From Streptomyces sp. NRRL S-87 (GTDB taxonomy: Bacteria; Actinomycetota; Actinomycetes; Streptomycetales; Streptomycetaceae), in contig NZ_JOGB01000123.1 of the NCBI RefSeq assembly GCF_000719335.1, forward strand, positions 1 to 7,893: a DNA stretch of 7,893 bases. Reading direction: 5' to 3'. Below the pieces are notes generated by a model. That model was not told where the DNA came from, did no database searches, and saw only the letters and a program-made list of their open reading frames with translations. Made by a program: the position numbers and the translations under genes. Shown here in pieces: positions 1 to 6,169 of this stretch; position 1 is the stretch's first letter; each line of letters starts with the position of its first letter.

Positions 1-3000
1 GGACCTGTCCGCGTTCGTGCTCTTCTCCTCCGCCGCCGGCGTGTTCGGCAACGCGGGACAGGCCAACTACGCGGCGGCCAACACCTTCCTCGACGCCCTC
101 GCCGCCCACCGCCGGGCCCGGGGCCTGACGGGCCTCTCCCTGGCCTGGGGCCTGTGGACCGAGTCGGGCGGCGGCATGGCCGCGGACCTCGCCGCCGAGG
201 ACGTCGCGCGGCTCGGCCGCGGCGGGGCGGACGCGCTGTCCGCCGCCGAGGGCCTGGCCCTGTTCGATGCCGCGTCCGGCGCCGCCGGCCCGCCCGCCCT
301 GCTCGTCCCGGTCAGGCTGGACCCGGCGGCGCTGCGGGCCCGGGCTGCTGCCGGGACGCTCCCGCCGCTGCTGTCCGGCCTCGTCCGCACGCCCGTGCGC
401 CGGGCCGCCGCGGGCGGTGCCGCGGGCGTCCCGGGAGGCCCCGCCCGGCTCGCCGGGATGGCGGACGCCGACCAGGAGGCGTTCGTCCTGGATCTGGTGC
501 GCACCCAGGTGGCCGCGGTGCTCGGCTACCCCGGACCCGCCGCGGTCGAGGCCGACCGCTCCTTCCGCGAGCTCGGCTTCGACTCCCTCACCGCCGTCGA
601 ACTGCGCAACCTGATCGGCGCCGCGACCGGGCTGCGCCTGCCGGCCACCCTCGTGTTCGACTACCCGACCTCCACCGTCCTGGCCGGCCACCTGCGGTCC
701 GAGCTGCTCGGCGCAGCCCCCGCGACACCGTCGGCGGCGGTCGCCGCCGCGGTCCGCGACGACGACGAGCCCATCGCCATCGTCGGCGTGGGCTGCCGTT
801 ACCCCGGCGACGTGCAGTCGCCCGAGGACCTGTGGCGGCTCGTCCTCGACGGCCGCGACGTCATCTGCGGGTTCCCCGAGGACCGCGGCTGGGACATCGA
901 CGGCCTGTTCGCCGACGACCCCGACCAGGAGGGCACCAGCTACGCCCGCGAGGGCGGCTTCCTCTCCGACGCGTCCGCCTTCGACCCGGGCTTCTTCGGG
1001 ATCTCCCCCCGCGAGGCGGTGGCGATGGACCCGCAGCAGCGGCTCCTGCTGGAGACCTCCTGGGAGGCCTTCGAACGTGCCGGCATCGACCCGGGCGCCC
1101 TGCGCGGCACCCGGACCGGTGTCTTCGCCGGCGTCATGTACCACGACTACGCCACCCGGCTCCCCGTCCTCCCCGAGGGCGTGGGGGGCCTCCTCGCCAC
1201 CGGTACCGCGGCCAGCGTCATCTCCGGCCGGCTCTCGTACACCTACGGCCTGGAGGGCCCGGCCGTCACCGTCGACACCGCCTGCTCCTCCTCCCTGGTG
1301 GCCCTGCACCTGGCCGTGCAGGCACTGCGCAACGGGGAGTGCTCGCTCGCCCTCGCGGGTGGCGTGACGGTCATGGCGTCCCCCGGGGCGTTCCTGGAGT
1401 TCAGCCGACAGCGGGGCCTCGCCGCCGACGGCCGCTGCAAGGCGTTCTCCGCAGACGCCGACGGCACGGGCTGGTCCGAAGGCGCCGGAGTGCTGCTCGT
1501 GGAGCGGCTCTCCGACGCCCGCCGCAACGGCCACCCGGTCCTCGCCGTGGTCCGCGGTACGGCCGTCAACCAGGACGGCGCCTCCAACGGCCTCACCGCC
1601 CCGAACGGCCCCTCCCAGCAGCGCGTCATCCGGCAGGCCCTCGCCGATGCCGGCCTCACCGCCGCCGACGTGGACGCCGTCGAGGCCCACGGCACCGGCA
1701 CGACGCTCGGCGACCCGATCGAGGCCCAGGCCCTGCTGGCCACCTACGGGCAGGACCGCCCCGTCGACCGGCCGCTGCTCCTCGGCTCGGTCAAGTCCAA
1801 CATGGGGCACACCCAGGCCGCCGCCGGCGTCGCCGGCGTCATCAAGATGATCATGGCCATGCGCCACGGGGTGCTGCCGAAGACCCTGCACGTCGACGAG
1901 CCCACCCCGCACGTCGACTGGTCCGCCGGAGCCGTCACGCTCCTGGACACCGCCACGGCCTGGCCCGAGACGGGCCGCCCGCGGCGCGCCGCCGTCTCCT
2001 CCTTCGGCTTCAGCGGCACCAACGCCCACGCCGTCATCGAGCAGGCGCCCGATCCCGCGGAGCCCGGACCGGCACGGCCCGGCCCCGCGCGGGACGCCGG
2101 CAGCCTGCCCTGGCTGCTGTCCGCCAAGGACCCGGGAGCCCTGCGTGAGCAGGCCGCACGCCTGGCCGCGCACACGGCCGCGCACCCCGAACTGTCCCTC
2201 GCGGACATCGGCCACTCGCTGGCGACGAGCCGGACGGCCCTCGACCGGCGCGCCGCCGTCGTGGCCGAGGACCGCGACGGCTTCCTCGCGGGCCTCGCCG
2301 CGCTCGCCGAGGGCGACCGGCCGGCCGGCGTCCTCGACGGCACGCCGGTCGAGGGGAAGCTGGCCTTCCTGTTCACCGGTCAGGGCAGCCAGCGGCTCGG
2401 CATGGGCGGTGGCCTGTACGCGGCCCAGCCGGTGTTCGCGGCGGCGTTGGACGCGGTGTGCGCGGAGCTGGATCCGCGCCTGGAAGTGCCCTTGAAGCTG
2501 GTGCTGTTCGGTACGGACGCGGGCGTGCTGAACCGGACGGAGTTCGCCCAGCCGGCGTTGTTCGCGGTGGAGGTGGCCCTGTTCCGGCTCCTGGAGTCGT
2601 GGGGCGTGCGGCCGGACTTCGTGTCCGGTCACTCGATCGGCGAGATAACCGCCGCGCACGTCGCCGGTGTCCTCTCCCTGGCCGACGCCTGCGAACTCGT
2701 TGCGGCGCGCGGCCGGTTGATGCAGGCGCTGCCGACCGGCGGCGTGATGATCGCGGTCCAGGCCTCCGAGGCGGAGGTCGTGCCACTGGGTCCGGCACGT
2801 CCGCGAGGCCGTCCGCTTCCTCGACGGCATCCGCACCCTGGAAGCCGCCGGCGTCACGACGTACCTCGAACTCGGCCCTCCGCGGAGTCCGCGTCGACTG
2901 GGCGGCGTACTACGCCGGCACCGGCGCCCGCCGGGTCGAGCTGCCCACGTACGCCTTCCAGCGGCAGCGCTACTGGCTGGAGGCCCCGGCCTCCGCCCTC

Positions 3001-5952
3001 GCCGGGGACGTCGCCTCCGCAGGGCTCGGCGCGACCGCGCACCCGCTCCTCGGAGCCGCCGTCGACCTGCCCGACGCGGACGGGTTCCTCTTCACCGGAC
3101 GGCTCTCGCTGCGCGCCCAGCCGTGGCTGGCCGACCACCGTGTCGCCGGAGCGGTGCTGGTGCCGGGTGCCGCGCTGGTCGAGCTCGCCGTACGGGCCGG
3201 TGACCACGTGGGCTGCTGCCGCCTGGAGGAACTCACCCTCCAGGCGCCCCTGGTGCTGCCCGAGTCCGGCGGGCTCCAGCTGCGGCTCGCCGTGGCCGAG
3301 CCCGACGCGGCCGGGCGCCGCGCCCTGCGGATCCACTCGCGCTCCGAGCAGGCCGCGCCCGACCGATCGTGGACGCGGCACGCCGAGGGCGTCCTGGCGC
3401 CCGACTCCGCCGACGCCGACGGCCCGGCCCTGGAGGAGTGGCCGCCGGCCGGAGCCGTCGCCTGCGCAGTGGACGACCTGTACCCGGGCCTGGACGCCGT
3501 CGGACTCCACTACGGACCCGCGTTCCGCAACCTGCGCGCGGCCTTCCGGCTCGGGGACGAGGTGTTCGCCGAGGTCGCCCTCGACGAGGACCGCCTGGCG
3601 GAGGCGACCCCCTACGGACTGCACCCGGCGCTCCTCGACGCCGCCCTGCACGCCGTCGGGCTGGGGGAGTTCTTCCCCGACGGCCCCGCGGGCGCGCGGC
3701 TGCCGTTCTCCTGGGACGGGGTGCGGCTCCACGCGGCCGGTGCCGCCGCGCTGCGCGTCCGGGTGGCCCCGGCCGGCCCGGACGCGGTCGCCCTGACGCT
3801 GTGGGACGGTACGGGCCGACCGGTGCTCACCGTCGACTCGCTCGTCCTGCGTCCGCTCGCCACGGAAGGCGTCGTTCCCGCCGGACCCGTCGCCGAGGCG
3901 CTGTTCCAGCTCGACTGGACCGCGCTCGCACTGCCCGCGGCACGGTCGGAGCCTGGCCCCCGCTGGGCGCTGCTCGGCACCGACCCGCTCGCGGCGGGCC
4001 CGGGCCTGGTACGGGCCGGCGTCCTCGACGCCGTCGACGACCGCACGTACGCCGACCTGCCCGCCCTGGCCGAGGCCTTCGACCTCGCCGAGGCCCTCGG
4101 CGAGCCGGCGCCGGAGACGGTCCTCGTCTCCCTGGCAGGCGACCCCGCGGCTCCCGACCTCACTGCCCCCGGCCGCGGTGCCACCGTGCCCGCGACCGCG
4201 CACGCGGCCACCGCGAAGGCCCTGCAACTGGTGCGGGCATGGCTGGCGGACGAGCGGTTCGCCGCGGCCCGCCTCGCCGTGCTGACCCGCGGCGCCGTCG
4301 CCGCCGAACCCGGCGAGGACCTGCCGGACCCGGCGCACGCCGCCGTGTGGGGGCTGCTGCGCTCCGCGCAGGCCGAGCACCCGGACCGGTTCGTCCTGGT
4401 CGACCTCGACGACGAGGACGCCTCCCACCGGGCCCTGCCCGCGGCCCTCGCCATCGACGAGACCCAGCTGGCCCTGCGCGCGGGAACCGGACGGGCACCC
4501 CGCCTGGCCCGCGCGTCCCTCACCTCCCCCGCGGAGCCCCCCGCCGCCGGCGCCCCCGCCCTCGACCCCGAGGGAACCGTCCTGATCACGGGCGCCACCG
4601 GCACGCTGGGCGGTCTGCTCGCCCGGCACCTCGTCGCCGCGCACGGCGTCCGGCACCTGCTGCTCACCAGCCGTCGCGGGGCGGCGGCAGCGGGCGCCAC
4701 CGCACTCGCCGACGAGCTCCGCGAACGGGGTGCCGAGGTCACCTGGGCGGCGTGCGACGCGGCCGACCGCGACGCCCTGGCCGCGCTGCTGGCCGACGTG
4801 CCGGCCGGACACCCGCTGACGGCCGTCGTGCACACCGCCGGCGTGCTCGACGACGGCACCGTCACCTCGCTCACCCCCGAGCGGATCGCGGGCGTGCTGC
4901 GGCCCAAGGCCGACGCCGCCTGGAACCTGCACGAGCTGACCCGGGACGCCGACCTGGCGGCGTTCGTCCTGTTCTCCTCCGCGGCCGGCGTGTTCGGCAA
5001 CGCGGGACAGGCCAACTACGCCGCGGGCAACGCCTTCCTCGACGCGCTCGCCCAGCACCGCCGGGCGGCGGGCCTGCCGGCCGTCTCGCTCGCCTGGGGC
5101 CTCTGGGACGACGAGGCCGGTATGGCGGCGACCCTCGACGCACAGGACCGGCAGCGCCTGAGCCGCGGCAGCATGGACGCCCTGTCGGAGGCCGACGGGC
5201 TCGCCCTGTTCGACGCGGTCCTGCGGGCGCACACGGGCCACCGGGACGGCACGGATCCCGCCGCGGAACCGCGGACCCCGAGCCTGCTCGTGCCCGCCCG
5301 GCTCGACCTGGCCGCCCTGCAGGCCCGGGCCGACGACGGCGTGGCACCCCTGCTGCGCGGCCTGGTCCGCGTCCCCGTACGGCGCCGCACGAGCGCCGCG
5401 GCGGCCGCGGACGCCCCCGGATCGCTCGCGGACCGGCTGGCCCAACTGCCGCCCGCCGAACGGGACCGGGTCCTGCTCGACACCGTCTGCACGCACGTCG
5501 CCCGGGTACTGGGCCACAGCGGCGCGGCGGCCGTCGAACCCGGCAGCGCGTTCAAGGAGCTCGGCTTCGACTCGCTGACGGCGGTCGAGCTGCGCAACCG
5601 GCTCGGCGCGGCCACCGGCCTCCGCCTCCCGGCCACGCTGGTCTTCGACCACCCGACCCCCGAGCAGCTGGCGGCGTACCTGCGGTCCGCCCTGGCGCCG
5701 GCCACCGACGGCCCGACCGTCTTCGGCGAACTCGACCGCCTGGAAGAGGTGTTGGAGTCCGTCGGCGCGACGGACGCCGACAGCGCCACCCGCTCGCGGA
5801 TCACGATGCGGCTCCAGGCCCTCGCGGCCAGGTGGAGCGCCCGGCAGGAGCCCGGCCGGGCGCCCCGCGCCGGCGAGGACGCCGACGACGACCTCGACTC
5901 GGCCACCGACGACGAGCTGTTCGACCTGCTCGACGACGAACTCGGCGCCTGA
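1..5952 (+). CDS. Modular type I polyketide synthase subunit, 3' part; reading frame broken twice inside the AT domain
   Basis: This cytosolic multidomain megasynthase extends a polyketide chain held as an ACP thioester. The 5' end lies outside the window; reading starts with the codon at 2. Visible order: KR end (2-190), ACP (470-715), KS (770-2050), AT (2360-2880), DH (3040-3865), KR (3889-5110), ACP (5437-5690), docking domain (5722-5949), TGA at 5950-5952. Domain order and catalytic motifs make the family assignment secure. The protein is not continuous: homology runs in frame 2 to about 2783, frame 3 from 2784 to 2879, then frame 1 to the stop. Each shift coincides with missing AT or linker sequence. 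As written, translation in the first frame would stop at 3796 after a nonsense tail. Open reading upstream of 2880 in frame 1 is not PKS-like, so 2458 is not a credible start. Which macrolide, polyene or polyether pathway this serves cannot be told from the window. Confidence 0.93.
2..190 (+). other. Ketoreductase domain, C-terminal end (upstream module)
   Basis: This is the last part of an NADPH-dependent KR that reduces the beta-keto group. The first residues read [20 protein letters not shown], containing the active-site serine region. The catalytic tyrosine codon is at 68-70 (NYAAAN) and the asparagine at 80-82. LAWGLW follows, as usual near the KR end. Eight residues before the tyrosine is Phe, where A-type KRs carry Trp, so this is more likely B-type. 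The decisive LDD motif and the cofactor site lie upstream of the window. Confidence 0.9.
35..72 (+). repeat. 38-base exact repeat in the KR active site, copy 1
   Basis: Bases 35-72 are identical to 4984-5021 and encode [13 protein letters not shown] around the KR catalytic tyrosine. Similarity continues on both sides with scattered synonymous changes, so the two KR domains of this subunit are close paralogues. Confidence 0.88.
470..715 (+). other. Acyl carrier protein domain (upstream module)
   Basis: The ACP carries the growing chain on a phosphopantetheine arm. The signature [14 protein letters not shown] is present, with the modified serine encoded at 584-586. [11 protein letters not shown] follows, marking the third helix. 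A KR-ACP linker with the common [16 protein letters not shown] pattern precedes it (about 297-350). The domain is intact and passes its chain to the KS downstream in the same polypeptide. Confidence 0.95.
770..2050 (+). other. Ketosynthase domain, intact
   Basis: The KS performs decarboxylative Claisen condensation of the upstream acyl chain with the extender unit. It begins at [14 protein letters not shown] and ends at [14 protein letters not shown]. All three catalytic residues are present: cysteine in DTACSSS (codon 1283-1285), histidine in [12 protein letters not shown] (1688-1690) and histidine in [11 protein letters not shown] (1808-1810). Length and motif spacing are normal for an extender-module KS, and no Gln substitution typical of a loading KSQ is seen. 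It serves as an internal reference for the damaged KS at 6170. Confidence 0.97.
1246..1287 (+). repeat. 42-base exact repeat in the KS active-site region, copy 1
   Basis: These 42 bases are identical to 6649-6690. They encode [14 protein letters not shown] around the KS catalytic cysteine and sit within two KS domains that are highly similar throughout. Such blocks are natural substrates for recombination and a known cause of short-read assembly collapse. Confidence 0.9.
2360..2880 (+). other. Acyltransferase domain, malonyl-type, with two internal losses and frame shifts
   Basis: The AT selects the extender unit and loads it on the ACP. The N-terminal half is in frame 2: [16 protein letters not shown], the substrate motif RTEFAQ, the active-site serine in GHSIGE (codon 2633-2635) and [16 protein letters not shown] fits the malonyl pattern, as does GHSIGE rather than GHSQGE, so malonyl-CoA is inferred. 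After SEAEVVPL (about 2783) the sequence jumps to [12 protein letters not shown] in frame 3. It runs to YLELGP at 2879, then jumps to [11 protein letters not shown] in frame 1. From family knowledge, about 100 residues are missing at the first jump, including the HAFH region and its catalytic histidine, and about 50 at the second. As written the AT cannot work. TTG and GTG codons are commoner here than in neighbouring domains. Confidence 0.93.
3040..3865 (+). other. Dehydratase domain
   Basis: The DH removes water from the beta-hydroxyacyl-ACP to give an enoyl thioester. It opens with [11 protein letters not shown]. The HxxxGxxxxP motif reads [10 protein letters not shown], with the catalytic histidine encoded at 3136-3138. 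GLHYGPAF (3502-3525) matches the conserved YGPxF segment. LLDAALH supplies the second-half catalytic aspartate (codon 3637-3639). The double-hotdog domain is full length with no visible defect, so it is predicted active. The KR structural subdomain follows directly, leaving no room for an enoylreductase. Confidence 0.94.
3889..5110 (+). other. Ketoreductase domain, B-type
   Basis: This KR uses NADPH to reduce the beta-ketone before dehydration. A structural subdomain starts at [11 protein letters not shown] (about 3895). The catalytic subdomain has the cofactor motif TGATGTLGG (from 4588). LDD at 4846-4854, within [10 protein letters not shown], is the established marker of B-type KRs, which give D-configured hydroxyls. 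Catalytic residues visible are Lys in RPKADAAW (4906-4908), Ser in LFSSAAG (4975-4980), Tyr in NYAAGN (5017-5019) and Asn (5029-5031). Phe occupies the A-type Trp position, agreeing with B-type. With the DH this predicts an enoyl product, most often E, by inference. Confidence 0.95.
4984..5021 (+). repeat. 38-base exact repeat in the KR active site, copy 2
   Basis: This is the second copy of the 35-72 block, in the KR of the complete module. Both KRs carry Phe in place of the A-type Trp inside this block. Confidence 0.88.
5437..5690 (+). other. Acyl carrier protein domain, last in this subunit
   Basis: [14 protein letters not shown] is present with the phosphopantetheine serine encoded at 5572-5574, followed by [14 protein letters not shown]. 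The preceding linker (from about 5280) has the usual [12 protein letters not shown] pattern. The domain is intact. Being last before the docking domain, it delivers the chain across the protein-protein boundary to the next subunit's KS. Confidence 0.95.
5722..5949 (+). other. C-terminal docking domain (class 1a type)
   Basis: The tail after the last ACP has the standard layout of actinobacterial cis-AT PKS C-terminal docking domains. A helical stretch begins [11 protein letters not shown], then comes [15 protein letters not shown], the dimerising helices. A flexible acidic linker and a final recognition helix [15 protein letters not shown] end at the stop. The last 30 or so residues are very rich in Asp and Glu. 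This helix binds the N-terminal coiled coil of the next subunit, and the protein at 6071 starts with one. Confidence 0.9.
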
Positions 5953-5968
5953 GCCGCACCCCCCGACC

Positions 5969-6001
5969 GCCGGGCGGGGCCCTCCCCCCGCCCCGCCCGG
6001 C
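5969..6001 (+). terminator. Intergenic G+C hairpin, possible terminator or attenuator
   Basis: A perfect 12-bp inverted repeat lies 16 bases after the stop at 5952. The arms are 5969-5980 (GCCGGGCGGGGC) and 5990-6001, with a 9-base loop of mostly C. No T-run follows, which is common for actinomycete terminators but weakens the call. The two flanking PKS genes are probably co-transcribed, so partial termination or 3'-end mRNA stabilisation are alternatives. Confidence 0.5.
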
Positions 6002-6057
6002 CCCCGACCACACACCACCGCGGTCAGACCGACCCGTACGACCCGCCTCTCTGGCAT

Positions 6058-6061
6058 GGAG
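6058..6061 (+). promoter_or_regulatory. Ribosome binding site GGAG that sets the start at 6071
   Basis: GGAG lies nine bases before ATG 6071-6073. It overlaps the alternative in-frame ATG at 6056-6058, which has no purine-rich sequence upstream. The protein from 6071, [11 protein letters not shown], matches the usual N-terminus of docking coiled coils, which also favours 6071. No -10 or -35 promoter could be recognised in 5953-6057. Confidence 0.7.
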
Positions 6062-6070
6062 CCCACGCAC

Positions 6071-6169
6071 ATGGTGAACGAGGACAAGCTTCGCGACTAC
6101 CTCAAGCGGGCGACCGCCGATCTGCGCCAGGCCCGCAGGCGGTTGCGCGAGGTCGAGGAGCAGAACCAG
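6071..6169 (+). other. N-terminal docking domain (coiled coil)
   Basis: The first 33 residues, [18 protein letters not shown] followed by [15 protein letters not shown], form a heptad-type, Arg- and Lys-rich helix running straight into [10 protein letters not shown] of the KS. This is the typical partner of class 1a C-terminal docking domains and dimerises ahead of the KS. Its basic character complements the acidic tail encoded at 5870-5949, so transfer from the upstream subunit is inferred. Confidence 0.92.

Noticed and set aside
798..801. TTA string as a possible bldA-dependent rare leucine codon
   Set aside because: In the coding frame it reads CGT TAC (Arg-Tyr), so it is not a leucine codon. 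I noticed no in-frame TTA in the window.
154..2148. Open frame of 664 codons on the + strand, overlapping the KS
   Set aside because: The product is almost entirely Arg, Pro, Gly and Ala with no motif, a frame-shifted reading of the ACP-KS sequence.
2458..2880. Possible independent start of a second PKS protein at GTG 2458
   Set aside because: Frame 1 translation from 2458 to about 2880 is not PKS-like, and the true AT residues are in frames 2 and 3. PKS homology in frame 1 begins only at about 2881 in the post-AT linker, so this is a continuation of the same gene after a break.
2760..2890. Programmed frameshifting as a way to read through the AT
   Set aside because: There is no slippery sequence, and a frameshift would not restore the roughly 150 missing residues including the catalytic region.
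3865..4560. Possible enoylreductase between DH and KR
   Set aside because: The segment is too short and has no ER NADPH-binding motif. It matches the KR structural subdomain (EALFQLDW, later [16 protein letters not shown]).
3369..6077. Open frame of 902 codons on the + strand, overlapping DH-KR-ACP
   Set aside because: It is again an Arg/Pro/Gly-rich shadow. The catalytic motifs of DH, KR and ACP are all in frame 1.
2854..6087. Very long open frame on the - strand (1077 codons) opposite the DH-KR-ACP region
   Set aside because: It lies exactly antisense to a confident PKS module. Its translation is Gly/Arg/Val-rich with no recognisable domain, as expected from extreme third-position GC bias, where stops are rare in other frames.
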